64,000 nucleotides of DNA from Ulvibacterium sp965228935 (GTDB taxonomy: Bacteria; Bacteroidota; Bacteroidia; Flavobacteriales; Flavobacteriaceae). Positions 41,675 through 50,893 of this stretch are shown piece by piece. The position numbers and the translations under genes are program-made. Each line of letters begins with the position of its first letter. Position 1 is the stretch's first letter. The stretch covers positions 62,001 to 126,000 of the forward strand of contig NZ_OZ245846.1 of the NCBI RefSeq assembly GCF_965228935.1, in the 5' to 3' direction. Below the pieces are notes generated by a model that saw nothing but the letters and a program-made list of their open reading frames with translations, searched no databases and had not been told where the DNA came from.

Positions 41675-43387
41675 ATGATAAACGTAGCTTCACGTTTGCT
41701 TCTTTACGGTATCCTTTGTTGCTGCACGGCAGTGGCCCAGGAGTCATCACTTGCCATTTCAGAGCCCTATGGTAGCCACACGGTTGGGTTTCGGACATGG
41801 AACACCTTTGATAAATCCCGCAGCTTTTCCTTTGATAGAAACCGTCCAGATTTGAATCCAGATAAAACCATTTACAGACCCATACAGGTATGCATCTGGT
41901 ATCCTGCGGAAGCCGTTGGTAAAAACCCGATGAAATACAATGAGTATTTCTTTCTTATGGCCCATGAAACAGGAAAAATGGAACTGTCCACGGCCTTAAG
42001 GGACAGTCTATTGGACAACTTCCTTAAAACCGAGCCAGTAGATGTAAAAATCCTTGAAAAGGAATTGAAGGTAAACATGCGGGGTATAAAAGAGGCTCCC
42101 CCGAATACGAAAGAAAAGTTCCCTGTCCTGATCTATGGCCCAAGCTGGTCGTCTTCCGCCTATGAAAATGCACTGTTTAGTGAATTCCTGGCGAGCCATG
42201 GCTATGTAGTAATCTCCAGCCCAAGTGTAGGCCCTGAAAGACGGGAAATGCCCATTTCCAAGATCGGTGTGGAGACCCAGGCCCGGGATATGGAATTTCT
42301 ATTCAGCATTTTGGAAACGTTGCCCAACGCCGACGCGGACAAAGTGGCTATTGGCGGATTTAGCCTGGGTGGATTGTCCAATGTATTGATGATGGCCCGA
42401 AATTCCTCGGTAGATGCCTGGATCGGTATCGATCCCAGCATTCATGAGGCCTATGATTTCTTTGAGGATTCACCCTATGAAGACTATAGACGCTTTTCAA
42501 AACCCACATTGTTCGTCAATTCCCTGGGCTATATGAACGAACTTCCCTTTTATGATAAATTGGTTTACAGCGACGCCTATATGGTCAACCTGCCCCACTT
42601 GGAGCACACGGATTTGGCCTCCCAATTCATAAAACTCTTTGGCTCAAATGATACGAAGGAAAATGTGGCGGTAAAAGTTAAAGGGTATAACCTTATGACC
42701 CGATATATATTGGCCTTTCTTAATGGGGTATTCCGGGACAAGCTCAACTATACGGACATGACCCGGCAACACTTCAATCCTAGTAAAACAGACCTTTCCT
42801 TTGTACAGATAAAAACCAAGAAAGGACTCCCCAGGGTGGATGTTCTCTTTAATCGATATACGAAGGACGAGGTAAAGGATTTGGTTTCATTTTTGGACGT
42901 ATCCTTGTCCAAGGAACCCTATACACTCTATCCTGAGGCCGATCTACAAAAGTTGATCTTCCTTGTTGCAAAAAAGGATGAGGCATCAACCGCAAAGGAG
43001 TTAATGTCCTGGTACCAGTCCAATTATAGGACGGCCTTTCATAGCAAAGTCCTGAAGCATGTAACCTTTGATAAAATGTTGGAATTGTTTTTGGAAGTAT
43101 ATCGGACCAATGAAAAGTGCGACTTCGATTATTATCAATTGAACCATACGGCACAACTGCTATCCATGGGAGGTAAAGGGGAGGAATCCCTGGACTATTT
43201 CATTCTAAACACCCAGTTGCATCCAAATAATTACCAGGCTTATTTTAATCTGGGCATCGGATATTTTAGGATGGAAGATTTTGAAAAGGCCCAAATCAAT
43301 TTTAAAAAATGTCTCGATTTAAATCCTGATGAACGGTTTAAGGGTCTGGCCAACGACTTTCTTTCCAAATCGCAGGGTAACAAATAA
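41675..43387 (+). CDS. Alpha/beta hydrolase with C-terminal TPR-like repeats
   Basis: A 570-residue secreted protein from ATG 41675, signal peptide MINVASRLLLYGILCCCTAVA. The nucleophile elbow is G-G-F-S-L-G-G in VAIGGFSLGGLSNV. The oxyanion part is PVLIYGPSWSSSAYEN, and the acid/His candidates lie in PTLFVN and LPHLEHTD. The C-terminal 90 residues include two TPR-like units (YFNLGIGYFRMEDFEKAQINFKKCLDLNP). I chose this start because the frame upstream runs inside the serine hydrolase gene. It is likely co-transcribed with the M56 operon. Confidence 0.83.
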   Translation: MINVASRLLLYGILCCCTAVAQESSLAISEPYGSHTVGFRTWNTFDKSRSFSFDRNRPDLNPDKTIYRPIQVCIWYPAEAVGKNPMKYNEYFFLMAHETGKMELSTALRDSLLDNFLKTEPVDVKILEKELKVNMRGIKEAPPNTKEKFPVLIYGPSWSSSAYENALFSEFLASHGYVVISSPSVGPERREMPISKIGVETQARDMEFLFSILETLPNADADKVAIGGFSLGGLSNVLMMARNSSVDAWIGIDPSIHEAYDFFEDSPYEDYRRFSKPTLFVNSLGYMNELPFYDKLVYSDAYMVNLPHLEHTDLASQFIKLFGSNDTKENVAVKVKGYNLMTRYILAFLNGVFRDKLNYTDMTRQHFNPSKTDLSFVQIKTKKGLPRVDVLFNRYTKDEVKDLVSFLDVSLSKEPYTLYPEADLQKLIFLVAKKDEASTAKELMSWYQSNYRTAFHSKVLKHVTFDKMLELFLEVYRTNEKCDFDYYQLNHTAQLLSMGGKGEESLDYFILNTQLHPNNYQAYFNLGIGYFRMEDFEKAQINFKKCLDLNPDERFKGLANDFLSKSQGNK

Positions 43388-43558
43388 AACCCGTTTTACT
43401 TTTATCAGGATATGTACATACGTCTTCTATATTGGGATAAAGCAAACAAAATCATAAATTATGTCAAGTCGCTCGGATTTCCGGCCTATTGTTGTAACAT
43501 TTTATTGAAAATCACGTTCTAACAGAGAAATCAGAATCATCGATCAAATCAGAACACT

Positions 43559-44659
43559 ATGCTACAACGTTTTTTTATCCTCTGCTCAGGGGCGGACACC
43601 GCTATTCTAAAAACTTGTTCCGAAGGTGAACAGAACAAATATGCCGGTGTAGGAGCCACCGTTTTCTTCACCGCCGTAATGGCGCTTATAGCCAGTAGTT
43701 ATGCGCTTTATACTGTTTTTGACAATGTGTATATCGCTATTTTCTTCGGAATCATTTGGGGGCTGCTGATCTTTAACCTGGATCGATTTATCGTTTCCAC
43801 GATCAAAAAGCGAAACAGCTTTGGAAGCGAGCTCTTACAAGCCACTCCCAGGATTATTCTGGCCGTTATTATTGCAATGGTCATCTCAAAGCCTTTGGAA
43901 ATGAAGATTTTTGAAAAGGAAATCAACCAGGTGTTGTTGGAAGAGAAAAATGAAATGACCCTGGCCAATAAACAACAATTGGCACAACAATACACCCCTG
44001 CCATTGAAAAGTTAAATGAAGATATCGCTGCATTAAAAAATGAAGTCGGTACGAAACAGGCCGAAACTGATGCGCTTTACGACATCTACATTTCAGAGGC
44101 CGAGGGTAGGGCAGGAACCATGCTCTTGGGCAAAGGCCCTGTATATAAGGAGAAACGTGAAAAGCATGATGCCGCTTTGGCGGAGCTTCAACAATTGAAG
44201 CAGGACAATAGTGAAAAAATTAAGGCTCTGGAAGGGCAAATTGCGGCATTAAACCTTGAGTACAACGAGGTTGTAAAAAATTCCCAGCCTATTATCGATG
44301 GTTTTGATGGGCTTATGGCCCGTATCAATGCCTTGGGCAAATTACCTTGGTTCCCTTCATTCTTCATTTTCCTTTTGTTTTTGGCCATTGAGACCGCTCC
44401 GATCATTGCCAAGTTATTGGCGCCAAAGGGTGAATATGACCTAAAATTGGAGGATGAGGAAAGTGTCGCTAAGACTTGGGTGATGCAAAAAGTGGAACAA
44501 CGGGAAAAAATCTTGGCCACGGATACCGCCCTAAACGAAAAAATATATGGTGAGATCGAAGAGGAAGAGGCGGTCTATGCCTACAAGAAGCAGAAAGCCG
44601 AAGAGCTTTTGAAACTTCAGGCCGATGCTTTCCACGATCTACAGGTGAAGAGCTTATAG
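43559..44659 (+). CDS. DUF4407 family membrane protein
   Basis: A 366-residue protein. Three N-terminal membrane helices (about 32-52, 57-73, 98-116) include FFGIIWGLLIFNLDRFIVS, the signature segment of DUF4407 proteins. A coiled-coil loop of about 120 residues rich in Glu, Lys and Gln lies outside (NEDIAALKNEVGTKQAE through QIAALNLEYNEV). A fourth helix, FPSFFIFLLFLAIETAPIIAKLL, follows, and then a cytoplasmic tail. The function is not known. The gene lies 172 bases after the hydrolase and is convergent with the DUF5060 gene. Confidence 0.88.
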   Translation: MLQRFFILCSGADTAILKTCSEGEQNKYAGVGATVFFTAVMALIASSYALYTVFDNVYIAIFFGIIWGLLIFNLDRFIVSTIKKRNSFGSELLQATPRIILAVIIAMVISKPLEMKIFEKEINQVLLEEKNEMTLANKQQLAQQYTPAIEKLNEDIAALKNEVGTKQAETDALYDIYISEAEGRAGTMLLGKGPVYKEKREKHDAALAELQQLKQDNSEKIKALEGQIAALNLEYNEVVKNSQPIIDGFDGLMARINALGKLPWFPSFFIFLLFLAIETAPIIAKLLAPKGEYDLKLEDEESVAKTWVMQKVEQREKILATDTALNEKIYGEIEEEEAVYAYKKQKAEELLKLQADAFHDLQVKSL

Positions 44660-44666
44660 CCCATAA

Positions 44667-46490
44667 TTACTGGGGTTTTCGTAAAAGGACTATCCAATCC
44701 TGTTTATCTTCCCTAGGGGGAAGGCCTAATTCTTGAATTGCGCCACCCTGAATGGTTTTAATCGACCCCTGTTGCAGTTCCCTACCTTTTAAGGGATCGT
44801 ACCAATGTAAGGTATATTCCCCTTCCACCCCACTTAAATCGATGGTATAGGGATTGGAATCTGGCAGGTAAGCTGCATAGGTTTCCCCCGTTTTTCGAAA
44901 ACAATAGGCCTCTTTTGAGTTGATCAATCCGTGTTCGGGTCGCATTTCCCAATACGGCAAATACGTTCTGAAGAAATGCAGGGCATAGTCCGTGATTTCC
45001 CATAAACGATCCCGCGAACGCCAGTCCTCGGTATTCAGATCATGATAGCGATTGTTCGCTCCAAAATACCACTCCACGCCGGCCGCTCCCGACAATAAAG
45101 TACCCCATAACACGTAACGGCGTAACGTATCATGGTTTCCGTCCAGGGAATCCGACCGCGCACCCGTATGCCACATCCCGATTTCATCCATGGTAATCAT
45201 CCATTCATGACCGGCTTCGCGTGATCTGTTCTTCCAAGTTTCCACAACTTCAGCAGCCCCTTCACGCTTATCCACTTGTAACGAAAGTCCATCGAGATCG
45301 GTAAACCCAACGATGGAGTCCAGAACATTGGTACGGGCCGGTTCGTGTGAATGCGTATGCAAAAGAATGGGATGGTCATAGGGGTCTATCTTCGTAATAA
45401 AACGGGTCATTTCCTTGCGCTGTTCATCGTTCTGGGCAATAGGGGTGAAATTGGCAGGGCCGTTTTCTTCCCCCAGATTGAAATTCATGCCGAGATGGTG
45501 CCCAAACCGGGCCAAAAGTTCCCTCAAGTATAATTGTCGCAAAGGACCGGTATCCCCTCCATCCAACATGGTCTCGTTTTCGGTTTCCTGAAGCACCATA
45601 TGAAGTAAAATCCCATTGGATTGCATGTGTTGAAAGACGATTTCCCATTGCTCCAATTTGCTTACGTCAAACCGGGTGAAATCATCCGGGGACACATAGG
45701 GCCAAACGTCCTTTCCATCACCTTTGATATTGTTCGTCAAGAAATAGACTACGTTCATTCCCTTGGAAGACAGATAATTTAAGGCACCGATCAGGCCCTT
45801 GCCCTTACCATTTTGCCAAGTAGGGTCGCCCTCCTTCCAATCTTTTAGATGTGGCGTATAGCTATGTATGGTGTCATTCGTTTTTGCCTCTCCGTCATCA
45901 TTGGACGTTTGCATGCGATAGGTGCCGTCAAAATCCTCATAGGCCAGCAAGTTTTCCGGGCTATCCGCACCCCCCTTGATCCAATACTTGCCGGAATCCT
46001 TAAATTGAAAATAGCCGTTTGATGTTATAAGACGACCATGTGCTCGAAAATCCTCTCCATTTTTATCCGAGGGCACTACCTTAAAATCGCCCATGGCATT
46101 CGTTATTTCCACTGGTGTCCCATCATTGGAATTATCACTTAAAGCTATATTTTCACCTTTGTACAATGTGGCGGTATAACTCCATTCGCCCTCTCGATCC
46201 GGTGTAAACCGCACTTGCCAAATGTTCCCGGAATCCGCACTGGTCTCGGCCGCATTGCCATCCGCCGCGTAAAATCCAGGTAGGGTATATTCGTTTTCGC
46301 CATTTTTAAATGTTACCGACAATCTGTAGTTCAAAAAGGGATTCTCGTCATCTCCCTCAGCAGTGTCAGGACCTTCAAAAGACAAGGTAACGGTATGCCA
46401 TTGCCGGTATTCCGCTAAAGGTTTCTTATTTTCCTTTTCTCCGCAGGAAAGAAATAGTATGATCGATGCGAGCAATAAAAGGTTCTTCAT
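44667..46490 (-). CDS. DUF5060 domain glycoside-hydrolase-like lipoprotein
   Basis: A 607-residue lipoprotein from ATG 46490, MKNLLLLASIILFLSC16. The N-terminal domain YRQWHTVTLSFEGPDTAEG through VRFTPDREGEWSYTATL is DUF5060, a beta-sandwich that precedes glycosidase barrels. A TIM barrel follows, with KGMNVVYFLTNNIKGDG, GILLHMVLQETENE, FNLGEENGPANF and DEIGMWHTG as the usual strand-end acidic residues. The C-terminus YCFRKTGETYAAYLPDSN is a putative collagen-binding-like domain. The protein probably hydrolyses a surface or environmental polysaccharide. The polymer is unknown. Confidence 0.82.
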   Translation of the reverse strand: MKNLLLLASIILFLSCGEKENKKPLAEYRQWHTVTLSFEGPDTAEGDDENPFLNYRLSVTFKNGENEYTLPGFYAADGNAAETSADSGNIWQVRFTPDREGEWSYTATLYKGENIALSDNSNDGTPVEITNAMGDFKVVPSDKNGEDFRAHGRLITSNGYFQFKDSGKYWIKGGADSPENLLAYEDFDGTYRMQTSNDDGEAKTNDTIHSYTPHLKDWKEGDPTWQNGKGKGLIGALNYLSSKGMNVVYFLTNNIKGDGKDVWPYVSPDDFTRFDVSKLEQWEIVFQHMQSNGILLHMVLQETENETMLDGGDTGPLRQLYLRELLARFGHHLGMNFNLGEENGPANFTPIAQNDEQRKEMTRFITKIDPYDHPILLHTHSHEPARTNVLDSIVGFTDLDGLSLQVDKREGAAEVVETWKNRSREAGHEWMITMDEIGMWHTGARSDSLDGNHDTLRRYVLWGTLLSGAAGVEWYFGANNRYHDLNTEDWRSRDRLWEITDYALHFFRTYLPYWEMRPEHGLINSKEAYCFRKTGETYAAYLPDSNPYTIDLSGVEGEYTLHWYDPLKGRELQQGSIKTIQGGAIQELGLPPREDKQDWIVLLRKPQ

Positions 46491-46537
46491 AGTTTCGGGT
46501 TTTTGAAATGGGCATGAAGATACTGAAAATTGAATTA

Positions 46538-47539
46538 TTAATTTCCCCATATTCTTAGCCAAAGTGCCGCAAGAAGATGCTTGGCGTCACTTCTAAGCTT
46601 TGGGGTTTCCTCTACCATAACCTCTTCCCCTTTTGGAACGATACGGTAGCTGAATGCAAAGCGTTCTTCTTCGGAATCCAAGTTAATCAATCCAAAACGC
46701 AAATCATTAAAAAACAATTGATCTTTCTTTTTAGATATCGTATACCAACCTTCTACGATATGCTTTAAGCGCTCTATCTTTTCATGGGAAGCCAAACTGC
46801 CCAAAAGCTGATGATTTTTGGGATAGGAAGAAAACTGTATGGGTTGGGAGTCAAAAAATGAATAACTGCCCATCAAATACGCATCGGCGGTCTCTATATT
46901 GGCCATCCATAGAATTGAATTAAATGGGGTTGGCCGGGTATCCATGGCGCTGTAATCTATTCCCTGTTCCTCTAGGCCATTGGTGAACTTGGTGTAGGCC
47001 AACCCTTTTAAGACCAAGGTCAACATCAGATAACCACTACTGACCAGCAATCCTAAGCGATTGTATTTTGATCTTTTGGGCGATGTGCGTTTTTGGAATA
47101 GAACGAGTATTAAAAACACTAAAAAAGGAAGGGTATACAATGGATCGATAACAAAAATATTTTGAAAGGCCAACCTTAAATCAAAGGGCCAAAACAACTG
47201 GGTGCCCCAAGTAGTAAAGGCATCCAATATGGGATGGGTAAACAGTCCCCAGAACATGAGTCTTGACCAATCCCGCCATGTTGCACCGGACTTTCTTTCT
47301 ATTCTTGAAATAAGCCAACCAAAGATCGGGGCAAATAGTAACGAAAAGAAAATGGAGTGGCTAAATCCGTGGTGCCATTCAATGGCAGTAACCGTATCCG
47401 TAAAATTGCGCGAAAGCACATCCAAATCCGGAATTGTACCGGCAATGGCCCCATAAAGCAAGGCCTTATTGCCCACTTTTTTGCCAAGAACCGCCTCGCC
47501 GACCGAAGCTCCAAGAACAATTTGTGTTAAGGAATCCAT
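46538..47539 (-). CDS. YdjM-type metal-dependent membrane hydrolase
   Basis: A 333-residue protein. The N-terminus MDSLTQIVLGASVGEAVLGKK and the helix LYGAIAGTIPDLDVLSR with the Pro-Asp-x-Asp motif are the signature of the YdjM/DUF457 metal-dependent hydrolase family. WHHGFSHSIFFSLLFAP adds the His-rich segment that contributes metal ligands. Four to six membrane helices occur. A cytoplasmic-side metal site in membrane lipids is suspected for the family. It precedes the DUF5060 lipoprotein on the minus strand by 47 bases. Confidence 0.85.
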   Translation of the reverse strand: MDSLTQIVLGASVGEAVLGKKVGNKALLYGAIAGTIPDLDVLSRNFTDTVTAIEWHHGFSHSIFFSLLFAPIFGWLISRIERKSGATWRDWSRLMFWGLFTHPILDAFTTWGTQLFWPFDLRLAFQNIFVIDPLYTLPFLVFLILVLFQKRTSPKRSKYNRLGLLVSSGYLMLTLVLKGLAYTKFTNGLEEQGIDYSAMDTRPTPFNSILWMANIETADAYLMGSYSFFDSQPIQFSSYPKNHQLLGSLASHEKIERLKHIVEGWYTISKKKDQLFFNDLRFGLINLDSEEERFAFSYRIVPKGEEVMVEETPKLRSDAKHLLAALWLRIWGN

Positions 47540-47679
47540 TTTCTAAGTTCTAATTCTTAATAGTAGGTTCAAGAGTAGGGTTTGGTGCTTCGACTGTGCT
47601 TACGCTAGCCCTCTTCGCCATGGTAGCCAAGCTACGAAGGCTGAAAAGCTTCAGCGACACTTGTGCGCTCAGTATGACA

Positions 47680-47730
47680 TGTTTGGTGTTTGGTGTTTGG
47701 TGTTTGGTGTTTGGTGTTTGGTGTTTGGTG
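47680..47730. repeat. Tandem heptamer TGTTTGG, seven copies
   Basis: Seven exact copies of TGTTTGG run from 47680 to 47728, ending TG at 47730. The copies are identical, so the tract is young or kept uniform by slippage. Being a multiple of seven, changes in copy number would shift any frame read through it. Confidence 0.93.
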
Positions 47731-47753
47731 AAACTAAAAAAGGTATTTCGTAT

Positions 47754-47802
47754 TTCTTACTTCCTACTTCTCACTTCTTACTTCTTACCTCTTACTTCTA
47801 AA
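47754..47802. repeat. Degenerate heptamer tract, consensus TTCTTAC
   Basis: Seven units in phase: TTCTTAC, TTCCTAC, TTCTCAC, TTCTTAC, TTCTTAC, CTCTTAC, TTCTAAA. The period is exactly seven and the tract is 25 bases downstream of the TGTTTGG tract. The unit resembles the ACT-containing heptads at 63.3 and 63.7 kb. Confidence 0.85.
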
Positions 47803-47852
47803 CTAATTTGTTTTGTTGAACTTGGTTATATACTTCACAATGAACTTTTACA

Positions 47853-48932
47853 TCAAAGCTTCGCCACATCCAGTACCACATGCTTTACCGTTTTTCGGTT
47901 CCAAGTGTAGACGATGTGCACTTTTTCATCCGGGGCCTGTATCACGGTAGGATAGGAATATTCCTCCCCTTCCCTATCGGTTGTTTCCCGAAGGGGTTCC
48001 AAATCCAGAACGCGTTCCCATTTCTTTCCATCGGTGGATAAGGCAATACTTAAGGGAACACGATCCCCCCAATTCTTTTCGGTTGGATTATAGACCAGTA
48101 GTTGGCGGCCATCCTTTAAGGTGACCCCATCGATACCCGAGTTTGGATTCGGGAGCGAAGTTGCGGTCATGTTGCTCCAGGTTTTCCCATAGTCCGCAGA
48201 CCAATTCTGGGTAACCACACTGTTCTGCGTCCTACTCAGCAGTTGCAATTTTCCCTTACCGTAATTTAGAATTACAGGTTGTATGGCACCGAATTCCTTC
48301 GGATCGTTCAAAGCTGGAGTTTTGGACCAGTTTGCACAGTTATCGTAACTGGATTCCAAATGTATTTTCCAACCCTCCGTTTTGCTTTCCGTGCTCGATG
48401 GCGAAAGCACTGTTCCATCTTTCAATTGAATCGGCTGATTTTTGATTGGCCCCAGGATACCTTCGGGCAACCTTATGGGTTTGGACCAGGTTTTCCCATC
48501 ATCCTCGGAAGTCATATACAGTCCCCACCACTCCTGTGGACTTGGCCCTACCTTATAGAACAAGTACAAAGGCCGGTCCTTGGGTTTAAACAGTACCGGA
48601 TTCCAACAAGGATAGCGGCTACCATCCTCCTGAACACCGTTGACTACCTCAACGGGAATGGACCAATCCTTATTTGTCTTTCTGGACACCCATATCCCTA
48701 CATCCTTGTTCTTTTCTTTTGTTCCTCCAAACCATGCGGCAACTACCACGTTATTACTGACTTCCACCGTAGAGGCATGGCATTCCGGGGTCAATGCCTT
48801 TTCCAAATCATAAATAAATTCCTCGGAAACAACGGCCGGATGGTCTAAGGGCAACACTTTCGGGAGCTTACGGGACTGCCCCTTACACGAAAATGTAGTA
48901 GCTATTATCGTAAACACAAATAGTATCCTCAT
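47853..48932 (-). CDS. BNR-repeat sialidase-like lipoprotein
   Basis: A 359-residue lipoprotein, MRILFVFTIIATTFSC16. A beta-propeller with Asp-box-like loops is visible: TSEDDGKTWSK, SADYGKTWSN and LSTDGKKWER. The strand RYPCWNPVLFKPKDRPLYLFYKVG and the closing strand YSYPTVIQAPDEKVHIVYTWNR are typical of the sialidase-type BNR_2 superfamily. An arginine triad cannot be fixed by eye, so a true sialidase or another glycosidase is possible. It is next to the AraC gene and the aldolase/transporter pair, which suggests degradation of a sialic-acid-like substrate or a polyuronate. Confidence 0.8.
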   Translation of the reverse strand: MRILFVFTIIATTFSCKGQSRKLPKVLPLDHPAVVSEEFIYDLEKALTPECHASTVEVSNNVVVAAWFGGTKEKNKDVGIWVSRKTNKDWSIPVEVVNGVQEDGSRYPCWNPVLFKPKDRPLYLFYKVGPSPQEWWGLYMTSEDDGKTWSKPIRLPEGILGPIKNQPIQLKDGTVLSPSSTESKTEGWKIHLESSYDNCANWSKTPALNDPKEFGAIQPVILNYGKGKLQLLSRTQNSVVTQNWSADYGKTWSNMTATSLPNPNSGIDGVTLKDGRQLLVYNPTEKNWGDRVPLSIALSTDGKKWERVLDLEPLRETTDREGEEYSYPTVIQAPDEKVHIVYTWNRKTVKHVVLDVAKL

Positions 48933-48979
48933 AGTAAATTGTTAGTTGATTTAGGATTGTCGTAAATCCAATACACCAT

Positions 48980-49828
48980 TCAATTAAAACTCTTTCGATA
49001 GGCCGAGGGCGTTTTTGCCATTATACTTTTAAAATAGTGATTAAAGTTAGCCAAATTGTTGTAGCCGCTTTCAAAACATATTTGGGTAATTTGTTTATCG
49101 GTCTCGGCCAAAAGTTTGGCCGCCATTCCTACGCGGACGCGTTTTACATATTCCATAAAGGTAAGATCTGTCTTCTTCTTAAAAAACCGGCAAAACGAAC
49201 TGGGTGCCATATTCAAAAGGGCTGCCGCCTCCTCTAATTTTACACCTTCTTGAATATTTTGGAATACATAAGCATATACCGTATTGATCTTCTCCAGGTT
49301 TCTATTAAAAATCGCGGTATGATCAATGGGATTGGATAGTTTTTCCCGCTCCTTTGTCCGAAGTAAAAGATAAAAGACCTTGAGCATTTCAATATAATAG
49401 GGCAAACCTTTCAAATGGGTCATTCTTTCCAGAATACGACGGATTTGACCATTATTTTCCATCTTAAACCGTAACCCTCTGTTGGACTGCTTCAAAAGGG
49501 TCACCACCTTTTCCAATTCCGGAATCCCGAAAAAATCCGAATTCATGATATCCTCGGAAAAATGGGTTACGATACAAAAAGACGGCATAGCGTTTTCCTC
49601 TTCTTGCAGTTCCCAACAATGCGGTAAATTAGGGCCCAATAATACCAAATCCCCTGCTTCGAACCTAGAAATATGATCTCCAACGATTCTTCGGCCCGAA
49701 CCGGATTCAATAAAATTTAGTTCAAAATTTTTATGGGAATGTACATTGTCGTTCGTTTTCAAGGGTAATTTTCTTGTGATAAAAGAATGCTTATGAGGCA
49801 CATGGATTTTTTCGAAAACAAACTCCAT
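48980..49828 (-). CDS. AraC-family regulator with cupin N-terminus
   Basis: A 282-residue regulator. The cupin sensor shows SHKNFELNFIESGSGRRIVGDHISRFEAGDLVLLGPNLPHCW, the arabinose/rhamnose-type fold. The DNA-binding part is VKLEEAAALLNMAPSSFCRFFKKKTDLTFMEYV and ITQICFESGYNNLANFNHYFKSIMAKTPSAYR. The gene is divergent from the aldolase gene, separated by 141 bases. It probably activates the aldolase, the symporter or the BNR lipoprotein gene behind it. Confidence 0.87.
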   Translation of the reverse strand: MEFVFEKIHVPHKHSFITRKLPLKTNDNVHSHKNFELNFIESGSGRRIVGDHISRFEAGDLVLLGPNLPHCWELQEEENAMPSFCIVTHFSEDIMNSDFFGIPELEKVVTLLKQSNRGLRFKMENNGQIRRILERMTHLKGLPYYIEMLKVFYLLLRTKEREKLSNPIDHTAIFNRNLEKINTVYAYVFQNIQEGVKLEEAAALLNMAPSSFCRFFKKKTDLTFMEYVKRVRVGMAAKLLAETDKQITQICFESGYNNLANFNHYFKSIMAKTPSAYRKSFN

Positions 49829-49969
49829 TAATGGTAATTTTAACAGTTATGGCTTAAAATACAAAATAAAGCTTGAATAAAGGTTAAGATTTAATGTATT
49901 TGACGCAAGATTATAGTGGTGCCTAAGCGCGATTTATTCGTTATTTGTTTAGCATCATTCCAACAAGAG

Positions 49970-50893
49970 ATGAATCCGCCCATTAAAGGAATTATACCGC
50001 CCATTGTTACTCCCCTATTGGAAAATGGGGATTTGGACAGCCAAGGTCTTTGTAATATCATTGAACATATGCTAAAAGGGGGCGTACACGGACTATTCCT
50101 GTTGGGGACAACCGGGGAAGGACCAAGCTTATCGCATGCGCTTAGAAAACAAGTGGTTACGGAAGCCTGTGACCTGATCCGTAAACGTGTGCCCGTGCTG
50201 GTCTGTATTACAGATACCTCATGTACGGAATCCTTGGAATTGGCGGAGCATGCCCAACGAATGGGGGCGGATGCCCTAGTGGTGGCGCCACCCTATTATC
50301 TGCCCATTTCCCAAGGTGAAATGCAACAGTATCTGGATTATCTGGCACCGTTGCTCCCCCTACCCTTTTTACTATACAATATGCCTAGTTGCACCAAACT
50401 TCAATTGTCATTGGAAACCATTAAAAAAGGGAAGGAACTTGGTGCCATTGGCATAAAGGATAGCTCGGGCGACTGGAATTACCTGAATTCCTTGATCGAG
50501 GAATTCGTTGGGGATCCCACTTTTTCAATTGTCACCGGAACGGAATTGTTCTTACCTAGATTGATTGCAAAGGGAGGTCATGGAGCGGTCGCTGGGGGTG
50601 CCAATTTTTTCCCACGTTTGTTCGTAGCTTTGTATAACGCCTGTTTGGCAAATGATACCGAAACTATCTCGGAACTTTTGAAGAAAGTAAAATTGATCGG
50701 GACTACCCTATATAATGTTGGAAAACAAGAATCGAAGTATATAAAAGGTACAAAAAGTGTCCTATCCATACTTGGATTATGCCATGATCAAGTGGCGCCT
50801 CCCCTGCGTCGATTTACTTCGTCCGAGCGCGAACAAATCAAGGAGCACCTGACCCATTTTCCTCCCGATGATTCATACATCCCCGCCAGATGA
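49970..50893 (+). CDS. Dihydrodipicolinate synthase/N-acetylneuraminate lyase family aldolase
   Basis: A 307-residue class I aldolase from ATG 49970 (MNPPIKGIIPPIVTPLLENGD). G47TTGE50 is the keto-acid carboxylate loop, Y136 lies in PFLLYNMPS and the Schiff-base lysine is K163 in GIKDSSGDW. The family includes DapA, NanA and KDG-type aldolases. Position beside a sialidase-like gene and a symporter favours a catabolic keto-acid such as N-acetylneuraminate. The frame is open 18 codons further, but the family start is here. It overlaps the symporter gene by four bases (ATGA). Confidence 0.85.
   Translation: MNPPIKGIIPPIVTPLLENGDLDSQGLCNIIEHMLKGGVHGLFLLGTTGEGPSLSHALRKQVVTEACDLIRKRVPVLVCITDTSCTESLELAEHAQRMGADALVVAPPYYLPISQGEMQQYLDYLAPLLPLPFLLYNMPSCTKLQLSLETIKKGKELGAIGIKDSSGDWNYLNSLIEEFVGDPTFSIVTGTELFLPRLIAKGGHGAVAGGANFFPRLFVALYNACLANDTETISELLKKVKLIGTTLYNVGKQESKYIKGTKSVLSILGLCHDQVAPPLRRFTSSEREQIKEHLTHFPPDDSYIPAR

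Larger units (their letters stand above)
47540..47852. other. Intergenic region with two heptamer repeat tracts, no gene
   Basis: This 313-base gap between two minus-strand genes holds the two heptamer tracts listed separately (47680-47730 and 47754-47802). Before them is a stretch near 47590-47672 with CTTCGACTGTGC and GCGCTCAGTATGAC. The second piece resembles the dispersed GCGCTCAGT-type intergenic repeat that I recall from flavobacterial genomes. I see no credible coding frame: the frame open here is a translation of the repeat. Confidence 0.6.

Noticed and set aside
47680..47802. Possible CRISPR array
   Set aside because: The units are seven bases long with no spacers, so this is a tandem repeat and not CRISPR. 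No cas genes are present.
47596..47910. 104-residue open frame with repeated FGVWCLV units
   Set aside because: It is the TGTTTGG heptamer tract read as codons. No other evidence of coding.
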